Part shown: positions 43,730-52,461 of the stretch, one piece after another
Layout of the letters: every line of letters begins with the position of its first letter
Numbering within the stretch: position 1 is the stretch's first letter
Assembly: GCA_029252045.1 (NCBI GenBank)
Contig: JAQXCD010000053.1
Span: 1-64,000 of the forward strand
Direction of reading: 5' to 3'
Source of the DNA: Sulfitobacter sp.
Lineage (GTDB): Bacteria > Pseudomonadota > Alphaproteobacteria > Rhodobacterales > Rhodobacteraceae
DNA length: 64,000 nt
Program-made: the position numbers and the translations under genes
Notes under the pieces: model-generated
Databases searched by the model: none
Told to the model about the DNA's origin: nothing
What the model saw: only the letters and a program-made list of their open reading frames with translations

Positions 43730-44755
43730 TCAGCGCCGTTTGCCGGAGGTGTCTGGCCGCTTGTTGCCACGCGCAGCCGTAACCGTGGGGGTGTTTGTGC
43801 GGTTTTCGTCATCCAGCTTGCGCCAGCGGTCCAGCCTGTCTGGGTCGAGTGTTCCCGATTTTACAGCCGCCTGAACGGCACAGCCGGGCTCGTGCATGTG
43901 GGTGCAGTCGCGAAAGCGGCAGTCCGGCGCCAGCTCGGTGATCTCGGCAAACAGCACATCCAGTCCGGCAGCGACATCGCTGACGTGCAGGGTCCGCATG
44001 CCGGGCGTATCAATCACCCAACCGCCTGTGGCAATGGCATGCAAGGAACGCGACGTGGTGGTGTGGCGACCCTTCGCATCATCCTCGCGAATGCCGCCGG
44101 TGGCCTGTGCATCTTCCGGCGCCTTGGCCGCCAGCGTGTTGAGCAAGGTTGATTTTCCCACACCGGACGACCCGATCAGGGCCACAGTGTGTCCCGCCCC
44201 GCACCACGGCGCCAGCGTGTCAATCGCTTCGGGCAGTTTTGCGTTCAGGGTCACGACGTGCAGACCGCGTTGCAGGGCCTGTGCCTGGGTGACAAAGGGT
44301 TCAGCATCCGCAACCTTGTCGGCCTTGGTCAGGACAATCACGGTCTGCGTGCCCGCCTCGTTGGCGAGGGCCAGATAACGCTCAAGCCGTGCGGGGTTAA
44401 AATCATCGTTGCAGGAGGTCACGATGAATAGCGTATCAATATTTGCTGCAATCAGCTGTGGTGCGCGTGCGCCTGCAGTCTTGCGTTGCAGTAGCGTTTG
44501 GCGCTCAAGGCGACGCTGCAATTGGCGATCCTGCGGATCAACCAGAACCCAATCCCCCACCGCAAAATCCGACGTGTTTGTTTTCGGCGGCAGCTTCAGT
44601 TTTACGGGCCCATTCGGCCCTTCGGCGGACATGCGTGCGCGGTGCACGGTTGCAATGCGCAGCCGTGCGCAATCTGTCTCATCCGCGCTCAACTGATCCT
44701 CGAAGAACGAGGACCAGCCCAAGGCGGTCAGGGATGTGGGTTCATTTGTTTTCAC
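43730..44755 (-). CDS. rsgA: Small ribosomal subunit biogenesis GTPase RsgA
   Basis: A circularly permuted GTPase of about 341 residues. An OB-fold segment ('VGDWVLVDPQDRQ', about 64-76) is followed by G4 'LTKADK', G1 'GSSGVGKSTLLN' (about 197-208), G3 'DTPGMR' and a C-terminal zinc site 'CRFRDCTHMHEPGC'. RsgA helps mature the 30S subunit. The start is uncertain; GTG 44755 gives normal length. It is convergent with ccoS, whose stop is directly adjacent. Confidence 0.92.
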   Translation of the reverse strand: MKTNEPTSLTALGWSSFFEDQLSADETDCARLRIATVHRARMSAEGPNGPVKLKLPPKTNTSDFAVGDWVLVDPQDRQLQRRLERQTLLQRKTAGARAPQLIAANIDTLFIVTSCNDDFNPARLERYLALANEAGTQTVIVLTKADKVADAEPFVTQAQALQRGLHVVTLNAKLPEAIDTLAPWCGAGHTVALIGSSGVGKSTLLNTLAAKAPEDAQATGGIREDDAKGRHTTTSRSLHAIATGGWVIDTPGMRTLHVSDVAAGLDVLFAEITELAPDCRFRDCTHMHEPGCAVQAAVKSGTLDPDRLDRWRKLDDENRTNTPTVTAARGNKRPDTSGKRR

Positions 44756-44826
44756 TCCCTCTGAATGGCCATGCAAACTGGCCGATGCAAGCTTTTCTTC
44801 TGCGTAAACCGGTGCCAAACAAGGGC

Positions 44827-46242
44827 ATGTCAAAGAAAACCCTGAATGAGGCAAATCTTGCCGCCCTTGGCGCCGCGCGCCTTGCCAGCCTCTTGATTGA
44901 GGTCAGCACCGGCAGCGCCGAGATCAAGCGCCGCCTGCGGTTGGAGCTGAGCCACAATCTGGGTGCGGGTGAGTTGGCGCATGACGTGCGCAAGCGGCTG
45001 GCATCCATCCGGCGCTCGACCAGCTTTGTGGGCTGGCGCAAGCGCAAGGCGTTGATCAAAGACCTGAGTACACAGGCCGATATGATAACGGACAAGATTG
45101 CAGGCGACGCCCCTGCGGACGCGTTTGAGCTGCTCTGGCAGTTTATCGAGTTGGCGCCGTCAATTTATGAGCGTGTGGATGACAGCCGCGGTGATGTGGG
45201 CGATGTGTTTCGCGCAGCCCTGTTGCAGTTTGCGCAGATTGCCCCCCGCGCGGGTCTGGACCCCGTCCAACTGGCCGAGCGGGTTTGGGATGCCTTGCAG
45301 GACAACGGATATGGCGAATTTGATGGGATCATTACGCTGCTGGCCGAGGCAATGGGGGATGCGGGGATGGCGCGCCTGAAAGAGTTGATTGTGGCCTATG
45401 GTGATGCGCCCGCCACAGCAACGGATGACCATGCGGCCCTGCAATTCCTGCGCGACCTGCGTAGCACAAGTGTCGATTTTGCAGCGGATCAAAAGGCACG
45501 GTTGATCCGGATGTGCCTACAGGAAATTGCCAGTGTGCAGGGCGATACCGATGCGTTCATCGCACAGTATACTCCCGGGCAACTGCGAAATCCGCGGATC
45601 GCCGCTAAGGTGGCCCGATTGCTGTTGAAGGACATGCGCCATGAAGATGCGCTTGATGTGTTATGCGCTGCCGAAGGGGCAGGGGATGCGGATTGGGATG
45701 CGGCCTATATCACCTGTCTTGTCGCCTTGGGGCGTGAGGCCGATGCGCAAGAACACCGCTGGTCGAGCTTTTGTGAAACGCTGGATGCGCAGACCCTGCG
45801 GGACTACCTCAAAGTGCTGCCAGACTTCGATGATATTGAACTGGAAGATCAGGCCAAGGCCCATGCATTGACCTATCCGGATGTTCTAACGGCACTTCAG
45901 TTCTTTCTGGACTGGCCGGACCTTGCCCATGCTGGGCAGCTCATTACGCAGCGCGCGGGGGAGTTGGATGGGAACCTCTATACCATCCTGACACCTGCAG
46001 CAGACGCCTTGCGCATCCGTCAGCCGCTGGCGGCGACCTTGCTGTGGCGCACAATGATCGAACATGCTTTGTGGGAGGGGCGATCCACCCGCTATGCACA
46101 TGCCGCAGATCATTTGATGGATTGCGCAGCGGCGGACACCGAGATTGCCGACTATGGGCGCTTCCCACCACATGCGGTTTTTGTTGAGCGGTTGCGCGAT
46201 GTGCACAAGCACAAGGCGTCGTTCTGGGCGCGCGTGCCCTGA
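44827..46242 (+). CDS. DUF6880-like helical protein, hypothetical
   Basis: A 471-residue, largely alpha-helical soluble protein. The N-terminal 'SKKTLNEANLAALGAARLASLLIEV' and 'RRSTSFVGWRKRKALIKDL' segments match a conserved family found in Rhodobacterales (DUF6880 as far as I recognise). The rest looks like tandem helical repeats. The ATG at 44827 is chosen because the family motif starts there, although the frame is open much further upstream across rsgA. The function is unknown. It is divergent from rsgA with only about 70 bases between. Confidence 0.65.
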   Translation: MSKKTLNEANLAALGAARLASLLIEVSTGSAEIKRRLRLELSHNLGAGELAHDVRKRLASIRRSTSFVGWRKRKALIKDLSTQADMITDKIAGDAPADAFELLWQFIELAPSIYERVDDSRGDVGDVFRAALLQFAQIAPRAGLDPVQLAERVWDALQDNGYGEFDGIITLLAEAMGDAGMARLKELIVAYGDAPATATDDHAALQFLRDLRSTSVDFAADQKARLIRMCLQEIASVQGDTDAFIAQYTPGQLRNPRIAAKVARLLLKDMRHEDALDVLCAAEGAGDADWDAAYITCLVALGREADAQEHRWSSFCETLDAQTLRDYLKVLPDFDDIELEDQAKAHALTYPDVLTALQFFLDWPDLAHAGQLITQRAGELDGNLYTILTPAADALRIRQPLAATLLWRTMIEHALWEGRSTRYAHAADHLMDCAAADTEIADYGRFPPHAVFVERLRDVHKHKASFWARVP

Positions 46243-46352
46243 GGCGCAGATGCATCCGGACGCCAGCGGCGGGATATTTCGGGATGCTTCACTGCAATTC
46301 CTTGATCGGGCCGTATTCCACAGATACGCCTTGAGGCAGTGAGGGTATTTGT

Positions 46353-47219
46353 ATGAAGATTTGCGCGATCACCATGGTTTACCGTGACTACTGGGCACTG
46401 TCCCATTGGTACGGCTATTACGGCAAGCATTTGGGCCCACGGAATCTCTATGTCATTTCGCACGGCTATGATCCCGAAATTGCCAAAATATGCCCCGAGG
46501 CCAGTATCATTACTATCCCGCGTGACGAGTTGAAGCATTTTGACCGTGTCCGACTAAAGCTGATAAATGCGGTGCAATCCGGGCTGAACAACCTTTACGA
46601 TTGGGTGATCCAGACCGACGCGGACGAGCTGGTGTGCTTTGACCCGAATACCTACGGCTCTTTTCAGGAACTGTTCGAGGCCACCAAAGCACCCGCTTTG
46701 TTTGCGCTGGGTCTGAACCTTGCGGAGGTGGAGGGCGATGTGCCTCTCAAGCCGGAAGACATCGCGCTGGCCCACAGGAATGTGGCCTGTGTAACCGGAA
46801 ACTACAGCAAGGCATGGGCGGTGCGAAAAGCGATCCCGCTCCGCTGGCACGGCGTGTTTTGCGGCTACCGCAAGACGGATGATTTCCCCTTCGAGATGCC
46901 CGATGATGTGTTCTTTGTGCACCTGAAACACGCAAATGCCGAAGCCCTCAGCGACACAAACGCAGTGCGCCAGTCTGTAGCGGATTCGGTTGGCGAAGAC
47001 TGGAACGTGAACGGCTGGGCCAATCCCGATCTGCATGCCAAACGGTTTTTCCGCAAAATGGCCGCGGCCAAGGAGCTGCCTTGGAAAGAGGCGGTGGCAC
47101 TGGGCTACGAGCAAATCCGCGACAATCCCGTACGCGATGCCAAGCGCGGAATCGTCAAGCCACCTTTCATCAATTACGTCTGCCGCACCGTCCTGCCGGA
47201 GTGGTTCCGCAACGTGTAG
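46353..47219 (+). CDS. Glycosyltransferase family 2-like protein
   Basis: A 288-residue protein with a GT-A start ('KICAITMVYRDYWALSHWYGYYGKHLG') and a DxD-like 'QTDADELVCF' (about 88-97). The later 'HWHGVFCGY'-like region and a basic C-terminus follow. Such enzymes add a sugar to lipopolysaccharide, capsule or other envelope acceptors. No membrane helix is evident. It is transcribed alone and followed by tRNA-Arg. Donor and acceptor are unknown. Confidence 0.78.
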   Translation: MKICAITMVYRDYWALSHWYGYYGKHLGPRNLYVISHGYDPEIAKICPEASIITIPRDELKHFDRVRLKLINAVQSGLNNLYDWVIQTDADELVCFDPNTYGSFQELFEATKAPALFALGLNLAEVEGDVPLKPEDIALAHRNVACVTGNYSKAWAVRKAIPLRWHGVFCGYRKTDDFPFEMPDDVFFVHLKHANAEALSDTNAVRQSVADSVGEDWNVNGWANPDLHAKRFFRKMAAAKELPWKEAVALGYEQIRDNPVRDAKRGIVKPPFINYVCRTVLPEWFRNV

Positions 47220-47319
47220 CGCAAAGCCCCTCTTGATGGGCGCGCCGGTATCGCGCATAACGCCTTTGCATGCCTCAAGACATGTAAAATCTACCAAGCG
47301 GCGCTTTGCTCCGCTTCGC

Positions 47320-47396
47320 GGCTCCGTAGCTCAACTGGATAGAGCAAGGACCTTCTAAGTCCGAGGTTGAGGGTTCGATTCCTTCCGGGGCCGCCA
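47320..47396 (+). tRNA. tRNA-Arg (anticodon TCT)
   Basis: A 77-base cloverleaf. GGCTCCG (47320-47326) pairs with CGGGGCC (47386-47392). The D arm is AGCTCAACTGGATAGAGC, the anticodon loop CTTCTAA gives TCT, and the T arm contains GGTTCGATTCC. The CCA end is encoded (47394-47396). Confidence 0.95.
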
Positions 47397-47419
47397 CTTA
47401 TCCCTAGCTTTAGCCACCG

Positions 47420-50400
47420 CTATTCCGCAGGCTGTTTCCGTTTTGTAGCGCGGTTTACCTTACGCTCGCCCAGCATCAGCATTGCGGGGGTCACCACCAA
47501 CGTGAGGATCGTTGCAACCACCAATCCGCCCGCAATGGCCGAGGACAGTTCGGTCCACCATTGGGTGGAGGGCGCGCCATAGACGATCTCGCGGGTGAAG
47601 AAGTTCAGGTTCACCCCGATCACCATAGGCAGCAGCCCCAGGGCGGTTGTGACTGAGGTCAGAATGACAGGGCGCAGGCGTTGCGCGCTGGTCCGCAGGG
47701 CGGCTTCCAGTGGCGATAGACCCTCGCGCTTGAGATCATTGAACGTATCGATCAAGACGATGTTGTTGTTCACCACAATCCCGGCCAGTGCTATCACACC
47801 GATGCCGCCCATCACGATCCCGAAAGGGCGGCCCGTAATCAGCAGGCCCAGAAGGACGCCTGCGATAGAAAAGATGATCGCGCTCATCACTACAAAAGCT
47901 TGGAAAAAGCTGTTGAATTGCAAAACAAGGATCACAAACATCAGAAAGATTGCCGTGGCAAAAGCACCGACAAGAAAGGTCATGCTTTCGGCCTGATCCT
48001 CGGCCTCACCGCCAAAGCTGAAGGCAACGCCATCGGGCAACTCGGCTGCGTTGAGTGCGGCAGTCAGGGCAACAACCTGATCATTCACCAACACATCAGG
48101 GGCCACGTTTGCTTCAATCGTGGTGACGCGTTTTTCGTCGATGCGCCGGATGATTCCTGTACGGTCGGACGGTGCAAAGGTCACAAAGTTGGAGATTGGG
48201 ACCAGACCGGAAGTTGTCGGCACACGCAGGCTTGCCAACTCCGCGAGCGAGCGTTCCCCGCGGGGGAAACGCACGCGAATGTCCAGTGATCCGTCCACAT
48301 CGCCGGGGCGGTAATCGGCGACAGTGATGCCTTGGGTCAGCAGTTGCACAGCTTGGCCCAGCAGGCTGACGTCAGCGCCAAAGCGGGCAGCCTCGGCACG
48401 GTTCACCAGAATGGAGACTTCGACGCCGGGAACGGGGCGCGTATCGGTCACATCGGTAAAGCCGCCCATCCGGTCCATGATGTCGCGAATGTGTTGCACG
48501 GCCAGCGCCTGATTGTCGGGATTGCGCGCCGTGACTTGCAGGTTCACGGGTTTGCCCGCAGCAGGTCCGCCGCTCTCGGTCTGGACCTGCACTTCAATGC
48601 CCGCAATGTCCGACACACTGGCGCGGATATCCATGCCAATCTCGGCAGCTGTGCGGCGGGTGTCCCACGGGGTCAGCTCCAACTGGAGTGTCCCGATGGT
48701 TTCCTCGTCGCCCTGTCCCGCACTCATCATCGAGCGCGCATAGATGCTGGCGATTTCATCATAGCCCAGCAAACGGTCTTCTACGGCGCGGACCAATGTG
48801 TCCCGCTCGAAAATCGAGAAGTTGTCCCGCGCGCGGACTTGCACCTGCATGAAGTCAGGCTCGACCGACGGGAAAAAGCTGACCCCTTTGCCAAATTGCC
48901 CATAAGCGCCAAAGCCCCCCAGCAGCAGGGCGATGGCAAACAGAAGCGTGGCACCCGGGCGCAGAATGGCCCATTCCAGCACGCGCACATAGCCGCCGGT
49001 AAAGCCGCGCATGTCGCGTGGGTCACCGAATTCGGCGGCGTGGAGTGCGGCCTTGGCCCGCGCTGTTTGGGGTTGGCGCTTGCCGATCAATCCGCCTACG
49101 ACGGGGATGAAAATCAATGCCATGAATAGGGATGCAAACAGCGTCAGGATCACGGTGATGGGCAGGAACTTCATAAATTCGCCCACCATCCCCTGCCAGA
49201 ACAGCAGCGGGAAGAACACGCTGAGCGTGGTCGCGGTGGAGGAAATGATCGGCCATGACATCCGCTTGGCGGCAAAGGCGTAGGCCTCTTTCGGCTCGGC
49301 CCCTTCTTGCAGTTTGCGGTCTGCAAGTTCGGTTGTGACGATGGCACCGTCCACCAGCATGCCCACCACAAGGATCAGCGAGAACAGAACCACAATATTC
49401 ATCGTGTAGCCCATCGACCACAGCGCGATGACACCCGCAAGAAATGCACCCGGAATAGACAGTCCCACCAGAATGGCCGACCGTGTGCCCAGAGCGAGCA
49501 CAATCACCACCATCACAAGGATCATCGCGGCAATCACGTTCGCTTCCAGATCGTTCAGCATGTCTTTGACCTGTTTGGACTGGTCTTGCAGATAGGTAAT
49601 TTCGATGCTTTCAGGCCAATCGGCGCGCAGTGCTTCTACCCGTTCCTTTACCGCTGCAACCGTTTCAATGATGTTCGCGCCCGAGCGTTTCGTGACTTCC
49701 AGCGCCAGTGCGGGTTGCCCGTTGATGCGCGCAAACGAATTCGGGTCCTCGAACGTACGGCGGATCGTGGCCACATCGCCAAAGGTCACCACAGCATTGC
49801 CGCGCACCTTGACGGGCATCGCCATGACGTCTTCCAGATCCTCGATGAGGCCGGGGACCTTGAGTACAATCCGGCCCGAGCCGGTTTCAATGGCGCCAGC
49901 AGCAATCAGGCGGTTGTTGCGCTGGATCTGCCCGATCAATTCGTCAAATGACAGGTTGTAAGTCTGAAACACAGTCGGGTCGATTAGCACTTCCAGAAAC
50001 TCGAACCGCTGGCCCCCGATTTCGGCTTCCAGCACCCCCTCGATGCCTTCGATCTCTTCTTGCAGCCGCTCTGCCAGATTGTTCAATGTCCGCTCTGGCA
50101 CAGGGCCAGACAGGATCGACGTGATGATCGGGAAAAGGGCGGTGTTGATCTCGGTGATGGTGATGTCTTTGGCATCTGTGGGCAGATCACTTTGCGCGCG
50201 GTCGGCGGCTTCGCGGACCTTGTCCAAGGCTTCCTGATTGTCACCGCCGGGAATAAACTCCAGCTGGATACTGGCAAAACCCTCGGAGGCGTCAGACTTC
50301 ATGCTGTCCAGACCCGCGATAGAGGCGAACTCGGTTTCCATCGGCTCCAGCAGCAGCCGCTCTGCATCTGACGGGCTGATGCCATCCAGACTGGTCGAGA

Positions 50401-50542
50401 CGTAGAACAAGGGCAGCGGTACTTCGGGGTTCGCTTCCTTTGGAATGGCGACGTAAGCATAGGCCCCGACGGTCAGGACCATCAGCAGTGCCATCACCAC
50501 AACACGCGAACGCGAAAAGGCGGCGTCGATGATACCGTTCAT
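47420..50542 (-). CDS. RND efflux inner-membrane transporter (operon A)
   Basis: A 1040-residue RND pump with the usual two repeats of six helices and large periplasmic loops. In helix 4 the proton-relay site reads GMLVDGAIV, with D398 followed by glycine; AcrB-type pumps have two aspartates there. The start overlaps the stop of the membrane-fusion protein gene by four bases. With that adaptor it should form a tripartite exporter, but no outer-membrane channel gene is present. Substrate is unknown. The operon's own regulator gene is interrupted by a stop codon. Confidence 0.93.
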   Translation of the reverse strand: MNGIIDAAFSRSRVVVMALLMVLTVGAYAYVAIPKEANPEVPLPLFYVSTSLDGISPSDAERLLLEPMETEFASIAGLDSMKSDASEGFASIQLEFIPGGDNQEALDKVREAADRAQSDLPTDAKDITITEINTALFPIITSILSGPVPERTLNNLAERLQEEIEGIEGVLEAEIGGQRFEFLEVLIDPTVFQTYNLSFDELIGQIQRNNRLIAAGAIETGSGRIVLKVPGLIEDLEDVMAMPVKVRGNAVVTFGDVATIRRTFEDPNSFARINGQPALALEVTKRSGANIIETVAAVKERVEALRADWPESIEITYLQDQSKQVKDMLNDLEANVIAAMILVMVVIVLALGTRSAILVGLSIPGAFLAGVIALWSMGYTMNIVVLFSLILVVGMLVDGAIVTTELADRKLQEGAEPKEAYAFAAKRMSWPIISSTATTLSVFFPLLFWQGMVGEFMKFLPITVILTLFASLFMALIFIPVVGGLIGKRQPQTARAKAALHAAEFGDPRDMRGFTGGYVRVLEWAILRPGATLLFAIALLLGGFGAYGQFGKGVSFFPSVEPDFMQVQVRARDNFSIFERDTLVRAVEDRLLGYDEIASIYARSMMSAGQGDEETIGTLQLELTPWDTRRTAAEIGMDIRASVSDIAGIEVQVQTESGGPAAGKPVNLQVTARNPDNQALAVQHIRDIMDRMGGFTDVTDTRPVPGVEVSILVNRAEAARFGADVSLLGQAVQLLTQGITVADYRPGDVDGSLDIRVRFPRGERSLAELASLRVPTTSGLVPISNFVTFAPSDRTGIIRRIDEKRVTTIEANVAPDVLVNDQVVALTAALNAAELPDGVAFSFGGEAEDQAESMTFLVGAFATAIFLMFVILVLQFNSFFQAFVVMSAIIFSIAGVLLGLLITGRPFGIVMGGIGVIALAGIVVNNNIVLIDTFNDLKREGLSPLEAALRTSAQRLRPVILTSVTTALGLLPMVIGVNLNFFTREIVYGAPSTQWWTELSSAIAGGLVVATILTLVVTPAMLMLGERKVNRATKRKQPAE

Positions 50543-51705
50543 TGTGCAGGCTCAGCAGCGGATGGGGCGACAATCTCACCCGCGTTGACGAAACCTTGGC
50601 CGACCGTGATCACATCCACCGCTTCTGGCAGGCCCGTGACCCAGATGCCGTCAATCTGTGCTTTGACGATTTGGATCGGAAAGAAGGTGACCTTGGCCTC
50701 CGCATCCACTGTCTTGATCCCCAAGGTGCCTTGGGTGTCCAGCGACACGATAGAGGGCGATAGGAAATGCGCCGTAGCCTCCCCCGTGGGGATGATCACT
50801 TCGGCAGATATGCCCGCCGGAATGGCGCCGTCATCATTGGGCACTTCGATCTCGGCCAGAAACGTCCGGGTCTCGGAGGCGGCGGAGGTACCGACAAACG
50901 TGACAGTCCCGGTGCGTTCTTCTCCGGTGATAAAGCGCACGGTCGCGGGCTGGCCCACTGCCAATCGCGTCAGCGATTGCTGCGGCACCTGAATGGCGAC
51001 TGTCAGGGGGGTGATGTCCACAAGGCGACCTACCTCGGCACCAGTTGAGACAAATTCACCCTGATCCAGATCAAGCGTTTCAATCCGGCCTGCGAAAGGG
51101 GCGGTGATGGTTAGCTCTTTGGCAGCTTGTTCTACTTCAATAACTTGTGCCTGCGCTGCGGCCAATGCGGCCAATGCGGCGCGGGCTTGCGAGACGCGGT
51201 CAGCTGTGGCAACGCCACGCTCCAGCAGTTGCGACGCATTGTCAAAATCACGCTGTACACGCGCCAACTCTTGTTTCGCCCGGTTGGCATCGGCTGCATT
51301 GTTGGTCGTATCAAACCGCGCAATCAGCGCCCCCGCCGCCACATCCTGCCCTTTGCGCACCAGCACTTCCGCAATATCGCCTGAGGTTTCCGCCCGCATG
51401 GTGGTGTCACGGTCCGGCTGCGCCTGTCCTTCGGCCTGATAAAACTGGGTCACTGTTTGCGCGACCGAACGGGTCACGGCAACGGCCACAGGTTTCGGGG
51501 CTTCGCGTTTGACCACGGGTCCGGTGTCCTCTGACGGGAAGATAAAGCCGCTGGCCATCCATCCGACAATGGCAATGACCAATGCCGCCGCAATCCATGT
51601 GGATCGTGATGCGCCCTGATCGGAAGTGAACTCCAGTTGCTGCGGTTTTTGTGCTACTTTGGCGGTCTCACCGGTCGCAGGGGGGCGGCTTTTTGTATCA
51701 GTCAT
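50539..51705 (-). CDS. RND periplasmic adaptor (membrane-fusion protein, operon A)
   Basis: A 388-residue adaptor: one N-terminal membrane helix (about 33-53), a lipoyl-type hairpin ('AEVLVRKGQDVAAGALIARFD', about 111-131), a coiled-coil (about 135-190) and beta-barrel/membrane-proximal domains. It links the RND pump to an outer-membrane channel. It overlaps the regulator gene by eight bases and the pump gene by four, so the three form one transcript. Confidence 0.92.
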   Translation of the reverse strand: MTDTKSRPPATGETAKVAQKPQQLEFTSDQGASRSTWIAAALVIAIVGWMASGFIFPSEDTGPVVKREAPKPVAVAVTRSVAQTVTQFYQAEGQAQPDRDTTMRAETSGDIAEVLVRKGQDVAAGALIARFDTTNNAADANRAKQELARVQRDFDNASQLLERGVATADRVSQARAALAALAAAQAQVIEVEQAAKELTITAPFAGRIETLDLDQGEFVSTGAEVGRLVDITPLTVAIQVPQQSLTRLAVGQPATVRFITGEERTGTVTFVGTSAASETRTFLAEIEVPNDDGAIPAGISAEVIIPTGEATAHFLSPSIVSLDTQGTLGIKTVDAEAKVTFFPIQIVKAQIDGIWVTGLPEAVDVITVGQGFVNAGEIVAPSAAEPAQ

Positions 51706-52213
51706 GTGTCTGCTCCTTTCCAGCGGTGGCCGGTGGCCCCGATGGTGGCGTGTTTTGTGTGTTCAGCTTGTTCAGGGCCATGCCGACGGCTTCGTCTGTG
51801 GACGCATAAAATGTAGCATAATCCTGCAACCTTCGGACCGCGCCGACATCGGCGGGGAGCGCATCGATCGTAGCGGCAATCTCTTCCCGCGTGCTCCGCA
51901 TCCGTTTCTGGACGCCTTCCAGCATCGTCGCGTAGGGATTTGCGGCCAGCTGGAAGTAGTCCTACCGTTCGCCCGCCTTGGTCATACGTTTGACAAGCCC
52001 GCGTTCTTCGAGAATCCGAATGCTGGTGCTGATACTGGCGCGGCTGACTTGCAGCCGCGTGGCCAACTCTCCGAATGAAATCATGTCCCCGTCAAAAATC
52101 AACATGCCAAAAACCCTGCCTGCAATGCGGGGCAGCCCTTCTGCCTGTGAGATCAGGCCGGATTTTTCGATAAAGTCGGCCCTGACGGCATCATAGGTTT
52201 TTGGATCGGACAT
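51698..52213 (-). pseudogene. GbsR/MarR-type regulator of the RND operon with an in-frame TAG
   Basis: A 172-codon frame from the ATG at 52213 to the stop at 51698, interrupted once by TAG at 51962-51964 (codon 84). The first part is a winged helix ('ISFGELATRLQVSRASISTSIRILEERGLVKR', about 45-76) ending 'KAGER'. After the stop the same frame continues 'DYFQLAANPYATMLEGVQKRM' with the helical C-terminal dimer domain. Relatives have 'GxRQDYF', so CAG to TAG (one C-to-T change) fits. The truncated product keeps the DNA-binding wing but loses most of the dimer helix, so repression of the pump is probably impaired. Confidence 0.85.
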
Positions 52214-52273
52214 TTAGAGTTCCCGTAGCTCTATGCGCACCACATAAGAAGCGCGACAGCGGTAATCAAGTTT

Positions 52274-52291
52274 GTTCAGTTATGACTGAAC
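52274..52291. promoter_or_regulatory. GTTCAGT-N4-ACTGAAC inverted repeat upstream of the RND regulator
   Basis: A perfect seven-base inverted repeat with a four-base spacer, 61 bases upstream of the regulator start codon. Size and position suit the operator of a dimeric GbsR/MarR protein controlling its own operon. The regulator itself now has an internal stop. Confidence 0.65.
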
Positions 52292-52389
52292 GTAATGATA
52301 TGTTCTGGTGGGGCGGATTCAGACGCAAGCATGGGTGTGCTGTCAAAGTTGGATCACTGCCCCGCGCGTAGGGGCTGGAGGCCGTCTCG

Positions 52390-52445
52390 ACCAAGGCAGA
52401 TCAGCGTGACGTGCAGACCCAGATGGTGGGCCTCTGCGCCTTGGT
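52390..52445 (-). terminator. Possible terminator hairpin after RND operon B
   Basis: ACCAAGGC (52390-52397) can pair with GCCTTGGT (52438-52445), extended by AGA/TCT around a two-base bulge. It lies 17 bases past the operon B pump stop codon. The loop is long and there is no T-run, so confidence is low. The rest of the 248-base gap (52214-52461) holds only the inverted repeat listed separately. Confidence 0.3.
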
Positions 52446-52461
52446 TCTGTCAACCCGCCTG

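Noticed and set aside
44443-44826. N-terminal extension of the DUF6880-like protein by 128 codons
   Set aside because: It overlaps rsgA on the opposite strand and shows no family-like sequence; the conserved N-terminus begins at 44827.
52320-52461. Short minus-strand coding-like stretch after the operon B pump gene
   Set aside because: About 25 codons with no start and no recognisable family; better explained as a hairpin region.
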